Of a stretch of DNA of 64,000 nucleotides, positions 32,859-44,138 are shown one piece after another. This DNA is from Plantago major (lineage: Eukaryota > Streptophyta > Magnoliopsida > Lamiales > Plantaginaceae): the NCBI GenBank assembly GCA_026545765.1, contig CM048844.1:1240001-1304000 (forward strand), read 5' to 3'. Made by a program: the position numbers and the translations under genes. How positions within the stretch are numbered: position 1 is the stretch's first letter; each line of letters starts with the position of its first letter. The notes beneath the pieces are model-generated. The model made no database searches, had not been told where the DNA came from, and saw only the letters and a program-made list of their open reading frames with translations.

Positions 32859-33100
32859 GTTAGATTTTGAGCTTGATGAGTATATGTTGCAGGAAATAGT
32901 TTGGATGATGGTCTTGGAACATCGGTCACTTAAACTAGTTTGATTTTCTTTTTTCTTCTAATACCTGTACACAATTGGCTGATGATTCTCTTACTTTGAA
33001 CATAGTCTTGGGTTTTAATAAATTTGATCTTGCCGGGAAAAAGAATATTGATGTTTTGTATTAGTTGTTTTGATTGATAATCTGGAATTGTTTTTTTTTT
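32859..33100 (+). repeat. direct repeat A, right copy
   Basis: Same orientation as 28110-28350. It includes the same splice-like TTGCAG and the same AATAAA; the reading after TTGCAG is changed by a small deletion (GATGGTCTTGGAACATCGG). It abuts the remnant of the element's 5' LTR at 32858. Confidence 0.85.
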
Positions 33101-33104
33101 TTTT

Positions 33105-33496
33105 GTTATATAGCATTATACTTTTCTATTATGAAAAGTATCGCGCGAGCATAGCAATATAAATTCTAGATATTGCTAATTTTTTTTAACCATGGTTAGT
33201 TATATACCAATGAATAATTGCTTGGTATTGTGCATGTTTGAGTGAAAATGACCATCTAACATAGCCAATGACTATGTCCTTGGTATTTGTATTACCAACC
33301 AAGTTTTCCTTGGTGATGTCGCTATTACCCATGAAAAGTGCGTGGGTATTATGATACACTTTACCAAGGAACACCCAACTTACTTGGCAACGGTATCACC
33401 CACGAGGGTATTAGGAAGGAAACAATACCAAGGAGGTTTACTTGGAAATACTCCATTACCAATGAATTTAGACTTAACACCAACAAACAACTTACT
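33105..33496. repeat. region dense in TTGGTA / TACCAA words
   Basis: About nine copies of TTGGTA-type words or their complements (TTGGTATTGTGC, CCTTGGTATTTGTATTACC, TTTACCAAGG, ACTTGGCAACGGTATCACC, CAATACCAAGG, CCATTACCAATG) occur in both orientations within 300 bases. Such dense inverted short words resemble subterminal repeats of a DNA transposon. No ends were found; the region is cut by the copia LTR. Confidence 0.5.
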
Positions 33497-35245
33497 TGAT
33501 AATGTGAGACAATCGAATTGAGGACAAATATACATATTCGATTCAGTATTTATTTATGACTGTTCATTTATAAATAGGCATTACGGTATGTAAATATTAT
33601 TATCTGTTTGTCTGTAATTGTTTACATATGTGTTCCCATGAGCTTTATGTTATCACTAATAATGTGAGATCTTGAGTGACATAACATAGCTCTAAAATTA
33701 GCCCCAATCAATGATCATCGAGAATGGGATATCGATGAGGCATTGGAGATTGGCATGTGGTCTGCATCATATCCTTTGAGGGTGTAGTAGTTCTCACGAC
33801 TACGAATTACTTGGTAATCCGTGATGGACACATGGACACTTTAGAGAGTGTTGGTATACCCAGCCGAGAAACCGTTTGATGTACTCTATTTACGTGTCTA
33901 CGGAAGTAACGGTTTGTAGGGTGGTGTAATAGTCCTTTGACTTGAGGTCAATACTTACTACATGTGTGGACTCGTGTGCTTTGACCATGACCAACGCTTG
34001 AACTCCTTGTAGGGGTAGATACGGCATGTGTTGGGCACATCACGAAACACATGTTAGTAGTAGTTGAACCAAGATAGGATTCATTCCTCAAAATAGACTT
34101 GGAGAGAGAACACTTAACTTCTCATTACTTGTTTGATCAAAGTCGTTGGCCAACGCAAGATATATTTGGAATGGTGTTCAAATATTATGGATCAATTAGT
34201 AGAATGAGATAAAGTGATTAAGTTATTGGAATGCAGAAATCAAGTTCTAGACTTAATCGAGTGTTCGCGAATGAAAGGACCGTATCATCATAAACTCTAC
34301 ATTACATGTGGTTTGCAATCCTTTCAAATGTTCCTTATGTATTGAGAATGTTTGGTAAAATCGTCTAGGAGTTTCACCAAACCTTAATTAGATTAGTGCT
34401 TACTTACATAAGGCCCTATGGGTCACACAAAGTGGTGATTGTTCTACCAGTCGAGTATTAGAGTTAATTAAATATTAATTGGATTAATAAATATTTAATT
34501 TACTATTGTTGAGAATTGATCTATTTGATAGAAATAATTAATGAGTTAAATTGGATTTATCGGACTTAATTAATTGTTATACTTTAAGAAAGTAAATTAA
34601 TTGAATTGGATTTAATTTATATTTGGAGAAAGATTAATTAGATTAAATTGGATTTAATTAATTAAAGCAATAAAGTTTATTTGGACCAAATTGGAATGAA
34701 GTCCAAATATAAAAGTCCAAAAGAGATAAAGAAAAATAAGCTGGGCTTGGTGGGTTTTGAACCCATGACCGACGCTTGATGGATTCAACCAACTGGCTAG
34801 AGTCCTTATCTTCATGGATTGCATTTTGATTATATTAGTACAAATATGATCTGCGAGATCATTGTAGAAAAAATAGACAATACACGTTTTCTTTCTCTTG
34901 CTTGCCTATCATGACATCTTTTTTCATGATTCAATTCTCCATATACTCACTAAATAGTTTAGTATAGTTTGAATCTTAACATCCTGTTTCGTTAGAATTA
35001 ATCCGCGATACCGGGTTAAGGTTCGATCATTATGTATTATTGGGTTCAACATATCATTCATGAATCGATTCGGCGTCAATTTAACGAATTCAAAGAAGAG
35101 CTTTACGCTTTAAATCATGCGAAAGGTAGATGACAGTAAGTATTGATTTGATTGTTACGTTATATCGATCGTTAGATCAAGATCAATACGATAAAATTTT
35201 CGATCATTGCGTTAACCTACGGTTTCCATTGCATATTTTCCAACA
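33497..35245 (+). mobile_element. Ty1/copia LTR, full length
   Basis: The LTR begins near GTGAGACAATCGAATTGAGG and ends CATATTTTCCAACA at 35245. It is followed one base later by TGGTATCAGAGC, the initiator-Met tRNA primer site of copia elements. A TATAAATA box lies at about 33570. The inverted fragment at 2941-7038 belongs to the same family. No second LTR was found downstream in the window. Confidence 0.8.
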
Positions 35246-35246
35246 G

Positions 35247-35264
35247 TGGTATCAGAGCTAGGCT
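35247..35264 (+). promoter_or_regulatory. copia primer-binding site
   Basis: TGGTATCAGAGCTAGGCT, complementary to the 3' end of initiator methionine tRNA for its first 12 bases or more, directly follows the LTR. Confidence 0.85.
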
Positions 35265-38200
35265 GATTTTAATGACTATATACGTAATATATTATCGCGG
35301 ATTAAAATTGAACTCATCTCCAAATTTACCTCAATCAATAAGATTGATTAGTGATTACGAACAGCCAGGTTGCAGACAAATTTCTAACCAAGATTACTAA
35401 TTAATTATCAGATTATTAATTAGCTAAACTGGGTTTGTTTCATTATTTCTCGAACTGGGTTTGCTCAAACAGAGACTTCGAGTCTCGTGACTCCCCGTCC
35501 ACCGCCATCTCCACTGCCATCCGCCACCGGTTTGACCGGATCTTATCTCGTTTGTAGTAACCGTAACTGTTCGAGTGATTGAAGAGCTTGTGGAGCTCTG
35601 GCCGCCATTGATGGTGGCTATATAGCTTCGCGAGTTCTCCCTCGCTCAACTACGAACGGATTCTGACAACAACGAGTGTGAAGGGGAAGCAGTTGTCATG
35701 GTTAACCGACGGAGTTTCAGTAACTCGCAATTCGATTCGCGAAATTGAAATCAATTTGATTTGTGGATTTGTTCATCTTGGATGATGATATGAGCAGAGT
35801 TTGATGTTTTGATCATGATTTTCGAACCATGATTCAATCTGAGCTGTAGAAATCGAATTGGGAGAACTTGTTTATGTTACAGGGACTCAATCAAAGTTTT
35901 AGAAACATTGAAGGACTTGCTTTTGAGAATTAGATGGTACTGAGGACTTGTGCGTAATTTGTTAATTTTTGAAATTACAAACTGGGCCCAAAAGGTTTAT
36001 ACCTTATTCAGTTGAGCCCATAATGTTTCTGACTTATTCAATTAGGCGAAAATTGTTTCTGCCTAATTCAATTGAGTCCAAAACGTTCTGGAAATTCCGA
36101 ATTGCCCCATGTTTCGAAATAGTTTTTTCGATTTGATTTTAGAGAATTGCAAAGGGACCCAGAATGTTTTGAGGTTAGGTTTTGACCCTCCTAGAAATTT
36201 AAAACAGTCCCTACAGTTTTAGAAACTATGATTTAATTTATAAAAGGTTTATAAATTATGTCTAAGGGCTATTTTTATCTTTTAGAAAGCTAATGACATG
36301 TTTGAAGACATGTTAGAAGTAGTAAAATTTGGGAGGTGTTATAAATTAGATTTATAACTTATTTTATAAATTAGATTTAGAATATATAATATAGTTTTAA
36401 TCCACGTTTCTATCACATTGTTTGCTTAGAGCAACTTTATGTTTGAGTGTGAATTTAGAATTCATCTTTGCTTATACTTGGAGTATATGTTATGTGAATT
36501 TGTTACATGTTTATTTCTATGTATCATTTTATTTCGTGTGAAATATTGTTCGCATTATGTATGGGTAGGCGACACCCATTTTACGTCGTATTGTATATTT
36601 ACATGCATGCGATGCTCGTTAATTGTTAGACCGCATATAGCATGTTTGGGTAGGCGGCGCCCAATATTTGATTATTGTACCTGAACTAGTATAGATCTTG
36701 TTTAAGCGAATAAATACCCCGGCATAAATGTTCCCCAACATTTAATATAAGCATCATCTTGGATGAATGACGTCTTCCTCATAATTGAATGGTGTTTCAG
36801 ACCTTTTCGTCCATGTAGTATTTACACCCCCGTGTTTGCTCTGGTCTACGAGGCGAGAACCCATTTCATAGGTCCATTGTGTAGTACCGTGTGAGGTGTT
36901 GGCTTACTTATTCTACTCTTGTCGCCTTCGCGTCGGAGTGTCTAAGGACGTCGATTAGAATAGTTTTGGTCAACCAAGACTTGTATTGTACAATTGGTAT
37001 GGTGACCTACCAGTTCAACTACTGCAGTGATCAGCCTCCGTTGGGGCTGTAGTAGTGTGAATGTGGATCTTGGCCATTAAGATTCATGATTAGATATTAA
37101 TCCGTATTCTTCCGATGGGGTCGTTGAATATGTTAAAATTAATGGAACTAAATAAATCATAAGACCTTGATTATTTAGTCGCTGAATGTGAATGTTGTGA
37201 ATTATATTTAGAGTTAAATTAATTTCCGTTGTATTTATGTTATGTTTAAATATAGTTGTTGTGAAATGGCATGATGTTATAAGATGAATATTTTATTGTT
37301 ACCAATACCTTAATGTTGACACCATATTTTGCGTTTAGTATATATTGATTGAGCAAGTCTTGGACTAGCATATTTACGTGTATGCTTTGTGAAAGCTTTG
37401 AGTGTTTTAGTTTGACACACACCCATATATGAAATAGAAAGGAAGTAATCTTGGACGAAGTAACATATTTGATATGTGAAGTATAATGTATAGGTAGCAT
37501 GCATTAAAACATGAGAATGTGAAAGTCATTATAAAACACGCTAATGAGTATGTGCTAGGACTTCTGGTAACGATCAACCTCCTTCGTGAAGTTGACAAAG
37601 CCAGTGGGGGCATAAGCTCATATGATGGTCAAGATGAGTTTTATTTGTTCGTAGGAATTTGATTTCCTTCTTCAAAAGTTCTCATGTGATAAGTAATAAC
37701 TAGGTTATTATTTAAGGGAGTTAGTTTCTTAGAGAATATTGTCTGACAATACTCATACTTGTGTCTCTTCATTGTTAATATTAAATTCATAGTGAATTTG
37801 ATGTCTAGTGAAGTGACACTTGTAATGCTACTTAGCTCGAATGTGTTATCAATGCCACTATAAGGATAAAAGTGTGCCCATAGTGAGCACATATGTTCCA
37901 TTAAGCAAAGAGGCAAAAGGAAGCAAGATGAGTCACCAAGAATTGTTCTAAGTATACTCTTATCCTAAAATGTGGATTATAAAAGGAAGAGCACATCCAA
38001 GAGATTATTATATTTACCGTGATTATAGTAACACGATAAATTTATAATGCAAAGTTTTTAAAATCCTCGAAAATAAAGCAAGTGCTTATATTTTTGGAAA
38101 AGACTAATTGTGTATTGAATATAAGATATCCACCCTAAGAAAGTTAGTTCAATATAAGATATTGATACTAAATTGAAGCTGTTAGACATGTACTTCAATT

Positions 38201-38944
38201 ATCAAGGAGCATTATTTTCAAACTTGTTAAGATGGTAGTGGACTTACCTACTATTAGTTGGATTGATAGTGTAAAGGTAGACGTCTTCAAGATTGTGGAT
38301 TAGAAGTTCTTGGTAAGAGACATAACTTTCTGAAACACACAATTAGATGACCTCATATAACAAATCAGATTTCCAACTTTTGTGGTTTGTTGATTTGGTT
38401 AAATCCGTGAGACAAAGAACTGCACAGTTAAGTAAAATTGGATTACTTGACACCATATGTTTTAAAACATATGGATTGTGGATCTCATCACTGGAAAGAT
38501 GACCAATGTATATCCTTTAGAAATGATATGAGACATAGAATGATTTGAGAAGGTATTACCCTCCTAGACTTGGTCGATGAGAGTGACACTTGAATTTGAT
38601 TCGTGGATTGTTATAAGAGGCATGGGTTCTATTTGGTTGGACAAACCTGAACCTGTTTGGACTATGGGTTCCATTAGAATGGAATAACTATGTATGACAT
38701 GGAAATGACCTATATGACTTTGCTACTTATTTATTTGAAAACACGTGAAAATAAAACTCAATTAATTATCAGTATAATCTCTGCTTGATCAATCTTAGAG
38801 AAACCATAATAGTTATGGTTTAAGCTGTCTTCTTGTTACTTATTTTGAAATAGGGCTGCCTTACAAATGTAATTAAAGACACGATTGAGAAGTAGGATTA
38901 TGGATTTTAGAATGGATGAATTTGTGGATTGGATTTCTAATTTC
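35265..38944 (+). mobile_element. non-coding interior of the copia-type element (LARD-like)
   Basis: About 3.7 kb follow the primer site without any recognisable gag or pol frame. The only structure seen is two copies of a hairpin-capable block, GGGTAGGCGACACCCATTTT at about 36562 and GGGTAGGCGGCGCCCAATAT at about 36650. The interior ends abruptly at the segmental duplication (38949), with no polypurine tract or 3' LTR, so the element is truncated. A large non-coding retrotransposon derivative is the simplest reading. Very decayed coding cannot be excluded. Confidence 0.5.
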
Positions 38945-38948
38945 CATA

Positions 38949-39314
38949 GTAAATGTTTGGAGGCTGCGATTGAACGCAGGTTTTGTGCGGTATGTTCTTA
39001 CTAGACACACACCTACACATATATGCACACAATTTGTATTAATCCTTCGGCTTTGACAGGGAGTTAGGTTAGAACTGTGTGCACTCAACCGGTGGGCGGG
39101 TTCTAAGGGAAAATGGGCTAGCAGTAGTAAGAGCAGATGCCTCAACACAAGGAGAGAAGTCGGTGCATGCTTTCTATGTGAGAGACATGTCAGGAAACAA
39201 TGTGAACATGGATTTCGTCAAGCTAATGAAGACGGAGACCTAGTGGTGATTAAAGATACCACAAACATTCGGCCAACATCACCTGGAAAGCAGAGGTTCT
39301 CCAATGGGACAAGT
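38949..39314 (+). pseudogene. ACR-type ACT protein, last exons only, copy 2
   Basis: It includes the exon end IERRFCA, a GTATGT donor, an intron and the last exon GVRLELCALN. Frameshifts differ from copy 1: two Gs are missing at CAACCGGTGGGCGGG, while VRDMSGNNVNMDFVKLMK is better preserved than at 7720-7790. It ends near PGKQRFSNGTS. Everything upstream is absent. Confidence 0.75.
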
Positions 39315-39559
39315 TGAGACTTGAGATCTGTTTTCGGTGTCTCTAAATAGCCGCCTAGCTAGCCAGTGTGTACATAAATAATCGCCCTACAAATGTACAT
39401 GTGTAATGGCAAATATTTTCCGTTTTGATCACAAAAAGAATCGTATTGTATCACAAGTCTAATTAATGCCTGACTGCTAACAAAGTTGTATAAGTAGGAT
39501 ATAATCTTAACCTATCTATATATGTTCCGTTCATCTGGTCACTAAAATTTACAATACTG

Positions 39560-40590
39560 AGATTTATTCTTCTAAGCCATAGAGAATGCAAAATCATATG
39601 AAACGTTGAATCTCTTGGCCGGTTGGCTCATTGTCCAATGCTTTGCCTTCCTTCAGCCTCAAGTACTCATCTTCTGTAACAGCTAGCCTTCAGTATCTCC
39701 TTCACTTCAGTCTAGGTATGTCAGTAACATTTACACGTAAGGAGAACGCATCCCAGTTCAAAACGTCACTTGGAGGCAAAACGTAGTCAACAGACAGTAT
39801 TAATAGATAGCCTCTGAGATTCTAGGACTAGCCACTTCATATCCACTGGGACACAAGCAAAACTTGGAATGTAACATATAGTCTAAGTAACCTGCTTGAT
39901 CCGTTTTTAGGTAATCGTATATCTTTACCCTTCCAGTGTTTCAGCAGAATCGGCCTGACAGGACCGTGATTTCCACCACCAGCGAAAAACGCAAGATAAT
40001 CCCTGGAAATGTTAGATGGCAGAGAACGCAGCTTGGGATGTACTTCTCTGCTGATAAGATGGATTTCTGGCACAGTCTCATCTTTTAGTGGATCAAATCC
40101 TTCAGAAAAATTGGCGTTGCACAACCCTCTGATCGATATGTTGTCCACTTGATACCAGAGGCCCCTATAACAATCAAATCAATGCAGAATTTTGTCACTG
40201 AAGGCTAAAAAAGAAATTGTTTACAGTTGTGAAAAGCACTAGTCCAATGTAATCTGCTCACCCAGTCATGGCAAGCAAGCATGAAATGGTCAGCTTCTTG
40301 ACTCATATTCCAGAACGGGTGCCTGGTTGAGATGAGACCAATGTAATCTGATACGAACTTCCTGAGTGGAGTGGCATCACGCGAGTTGGGAACATAGACA
40401 GACGTACGCAACCAGCTTTACTACACTAAACAACATAAAGAAGAGACCAGAAGTCCTGAACGTGTAATTCTTCCCATATTCAATCTCATTCATGAGTCGG
40501 GCCTTCAACGCTTTTGGACGGTCCATTGTGCATAAGTGGCGGTTCGCCTTCTTCATACACGTAAATCTTGAATCTTCGTTCCATCTTAAT
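39560..40590 (-). pseudogene. exostosin-family (GT47) pseudogene, copy 2
   Basis: Collinear with 8130-9155. The middle exon reads better here: VYVPNSRDATPLRKFVSDYI, GLISTRHPFWN, EADHFMLACHDW. The exon at 39837-40148 again holds [19 protein letters not shown] and shows the same shift before the [13 protein letters not shown] block. The shared damage means the gene was already broken when the segment was duplicated. Confidence 0.83.
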
Positions 40591-40597
40591 ATAGCTC

Positions 40598-41176
40598 CTA
40601 TGCATAGAGTTTTCGGTTAAAGCAGGACGAGTATCTGACAGTTATGACATCAACCGCAGAAACGTGAAGTTCTAGACCCAGTAAAATGGCCTCTTTAGCT
40701 GCAAGACACTCAACTACACTTGGATCCTTTATGCCTGCATAAAACCTCCTTTTCCAAGCAAGTACACGTCCATGTTCGTCTCGCGCAACCACCCCCGAAC
40801 TTGCTCCATTATTTGCAGAACTAACACCAGCATCAAAGTTTATTTTGATTCGCCCGCTATCAGGTGGTTTCCAGATTGTTGAAAAAACGGGTTCCCCCAC
40901 AACTCTGAATAATGAATGTGCAGCTCATCAGGTGGCCAGATATCAACTTCCAAACTGCGCTGTCTGGAGAGCACCGAACCTCTCTTCTTCGTGCACAACT
41001 TTATTCCTATGCATCCATAGACTCCAGCAGGAAACCAAGTAGAGATCCATCTCATCTTTCATAAGTCGACGCCGAATTTTATCCATCCAGTCCTGCATTA
41101 CTCCATGTTCTGCTGCAACTGCGTCATAAGCAAACCTGGACACTCGTCTGGCGTAAACAAAAACACTGTAATGCAC
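40598..41176 (-). pseudogene. LINE-type RNase H remnant, copy 2
   Basis: Same as 9164-9741: WKPPDSGRIKINFDAGV, GVVARDEHGRVLAW, ECLAAKEAILLGLEL. The upstream piece reads LVSCWSLWMHRNKVVHEEE, the usual linker before plant LINE RNase H. It lacks the last catalytic Asp. Confidence 0.75.
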
Positions 41177-41760
41177 ACCACCTTCTACTCAAATGACAAG
41201 TACGAAACTACAATGAATGTTCAGGGATGTTACCTACTTGGTATCAAAAGAAACTACACAGATAAGCTAGGCCTTCATTTACTCATTGCAACCAAAATGA
41301 TCAGCAGTTTTTAACTGGAATAAAACTTCACGGCACCCATATCCAATCAAACAAGTACCCATATCCAAAATTTTGTGCTCGTTACATGAAAATCATATAT
41401 GTATGTTTGGCATAGAAAATTAAGATAACTCAATTCCGGTGACATGAATATGTACGGATACTAATGTTATCTTTAAATCTTTAATAAAATTCAATCAATC
41501 CGAGAAATTCCCAAGTCCAACGATGATCTACATGAATATGTTATTTCTTAGGAACCATAAAATTGAGAGTAGAACAAGCTACGCGTGATGTGCTTGTCAA
41601 CGAAATAAAATAATTAAACAAAGACCAATGAGTAAACGACCAAAGCAAACAAGAATCGAGTCAATGAACCGCAGACAACAAATTTATGTATGTCATCAAA
41701 AGTAAATTTTGTTACATAATTAAGTTAGTTCAACTCCGTAACTTATTATCACGATCAAGA

Positions 41761-43357
41761 TTAGTCCTGAACGAGCGGGGCCTCGAGATCAACGGTGGAA
41801 TCCTCCATTGCGGTACCTGAGGAAGATTTGGCAACAAAATTATTACACTAGCTAGATGGTGTTACAAGTTGAACGTCTCAAATTTGAAGATCTATGAAAG
41901 ATTCGAGAGAAGAACATGACAAGTAAACACCTGAACTTCGAAATGTCACCAGAAGGATACAAGATACAAGGAGCATGACGATTTCCAATATTATGCCACC
42001 TCCGTGAGCAATCTGTGGAACAAGAGAAAGGGTAAAGCACAAAACGAAACAAGTGACAGTCACAAATTGTTGTACTTATAATGGTGTGAAACCAATGTGT
42101 ACTCACAGCAAGGTAAACATCGTAGGTAGGGATATAAAGATATGCATATGCAAACCACGCGACAGCATTCAAGAAATACATTGTGCATAATCCAAACGGC
42201 AAGTATTGTGTGGTTCGCGTCTTGCATGCGTTTATCTGGAAATCAATAAAATATATATAAGTTTGTATCAATACAAGGGAAAAGATCAGTGTATATTGGG
42301 TAACAAGCGAAAATCAGACTTAAGAGAGATTTAACATCAGTGTATATTGGGTAAACAAGCAGCAGATTTAAGAGAGATTGAAGAGGTTAGATTCTTACTA
42401 TTGAAGGTATCGGAGAAGCATACATAAAAATTCCAACTGTAGCAGCAGCAGGCCCAGTAATATGTGGATGATCTAGGAGGGGAGCCCAAAAAGTAAAAGG
42501 ATTCGCAAATACAATATACAGCAAAAATATACACTCTGGTACCACGGCTGTGAATTCGATAACCGCCTGATCATGCAGTGCAAGTAGCAAAAGTTATAGT
42601 ACTTTGTTAGATAAGATAATAATACTGACACATAAACAGAGTATATGACAATGAGTTAATTACCGCGTGATGAAGTATAGTAGTATTAGCCCTGAAATAC
42701 AACAAGTAATAGGTCTGCACCACTAAGCAAAAGTAATTGACAAGCACGACCAATATATTCTGGAATGTGAAGGATCCCTTAACTGGTTCACTCATACCAT
42801 AAAACATCCATACGAAGCATGCCAGCTGAGTCAAAGCATATGGGTAGGGCTGTAGATCTTTAGTTGACTTCTCCCTTAATATTTTCAAATGATTTGGTCT
42901 GTGATTAAATTTAACCAAGGAAAGAAAAGAAAAAGAAAATCAGATCAAATCATAGCTAGCTATAGTGAGTTTGAGGAGTAAGAAATTTGTTTAATGAACA
43001 TAACATACATACATACATACATACATACATACATACATACATAATTAAGAGTAGGTAGGGAGTAGAAATTACTCACATTCGATACATACATACATACATA
43101 CATAATGAAGAGTAGGTAGGGTAGAGGCAGGGAGTAGAAATTACTCACATTGGATACAGAATTAGCAGAGCAATTGACATTGCAGAAGCTACGTACATAC
43201 ATAAAAATACAAAAGAAGAGGAATTAACAACGTAACTACAATAAGGAAGAAACACAAGACAACACAGTAGTAGTACTATAATGTAAGTTTAGGAAAGGCA
43301 AAAACCTGTAATGCCCAACACTAGGTCTGGTGTTCCTAAAAAGTGATGATTCGTCAT
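41761..43357 (-). CDS. SWEET: SWEET (MtN3/saliva) sugar transporter, copy 2
   Basis: Exons 43306-43357, 43149-43188, 42664-42898, 42399-42566, 42107-42235, 41931-42012 and 41761-41816 use the same borders as copy 1 and give 253 codons without interruption. It starts MTNHHFLGTPDLVLGIT and ends MEDSTVDLEAPLVQD. Differences from copy 1 cluster in the third and fourth exons (MFYGMSEP, VLVNYFCLVVQTYYLLYF, VVPECIFLLYIVFANPF against VVLNHGCFIVQTYYLLTF, VLPEFIFLLYIVLAGPF). Copy 2 therefore has changes in the membrane spans, but no breaks. Role: sugar uniport across the plasma or organelle membrane, inferred from the family. The intron with CATA repeats is longer here. Confidence 0.87.
43004..43105. 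repeat. CATA microsatellites in a SWEET intron, expanded
   Basis: An uninterrupted CATA run at about 43004-43043 is twice the length of its counterpart near 25348; a second run lies at about 43084-43103. Confidence 0.88.
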
Positions 43358-44138
43358 TCTGAGCAATTTTGATCTGAAAAAAATATGATACATGGTTAAA
43401 ACCGATGGAAACGAAACTTACCAATTCGAAAGCATTGATCTTTAAATTATAAAAGCAAAAGCAAGAAGAAGCATACATAAACTTTGATAATGATTTGTGG
43501 TGATCGGAAGGCTAAGGAAACTTACGGGATGTTTCTCGGCGATATTTGCAGAGCAAAATTGGGGAATTGGGGATCAGATCAATCGAAGGAAGTTTGGTCT
43601 AATCTCTAGAATTGGGGCTCAGACGCGCGTTGGAGGAGAATTGGGGGTCTGATTTAATTATTTTACTTTCTGAAAGAGTATTGGATTAATTAGAACTCTT
43701 TTTTTTTTTTTTTTTAACGTAATTTGGAATCCTGATAACTTAAGGGTGTCCATGCCAAATATAGAAAAAGACGTCGGCAATTAGACAACAACAATCGGCA
43801 GGATCCATTTGCATCAAGACTCACGGATATTTTAAGTGTTGATATTTATAGCTGAAAATCGGAGTAGAAGTTGTATTGTTTGGTAAATTTAATTAAAACA
43901 CTCATTTTAGTTAAAAATAAATAAATAAATGCAGGTAGAAGCAGCCATTTACTTGCTTCTCAGCTTCTGGCGGTTAACTGTTTTTTTCTAGAAAATTTGC
44001 AGCAGAAGTTGTAAAATAAAATACTAAAATACTACTTTTACTACTCCAAAAGCACAAAAGCACTTTTTTAAGCATTTGCACGGAGTTTGTTTTAACAATT
44101 CACTCATTTGTTTTCTCTGTCTGGTGAATTGTGTATTT

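Larger units (their letters stand above)
29260..32860 (-). mobile_element. non-autonomous Ty3/gypsy-type element (Athila/Tat group style)
   Basis: Read on the minus strand, a primer-binding site TGGCGTCGTTGCCGGGGATC (32521-32540) lies next to an LTR end that reads TTGACACGTCA. An interior of about 3.2 kb follows. It ends in a purine tract preceded by TTTGCTTGAGGACAAGCAAG, the conserved motif before the 3' LTR of many plant gypsy elements. Inside are a putative plant transposon protein frame and an acidic frame, but no gag, protease, reverse transcriptase or integrase. Part of the 5' LTR (about 32545-32860) is cut off by direct repeat A. Confidence 0.7.
38949..44138. repeat. segmental duplication, locus 2 (uninterrupted copy)
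   Basis: One continuous block corresponds to 7510-9894 plus 23501-27318. It carries the ACR 3' end, the exostosin pseudogene, the LINE RNase H remnant and the SWEET gene in the same order and orientation. It ends where the SIRE LTR is inserted at 44139. Confidence 0.9.

Noticed and set aside
35247..35264. tRNA gene
   Set aside because: The TGGTATCAGAGC match is the retroelement primer site; no cloverleaf can be drawn around it.
36439..36684. 81-residue + frame rich in Cys and Tyr
   Set aside because: It lies in the non-coding interior of the copia-type element across the hairpin blocks; no start context or homology-like pattern.
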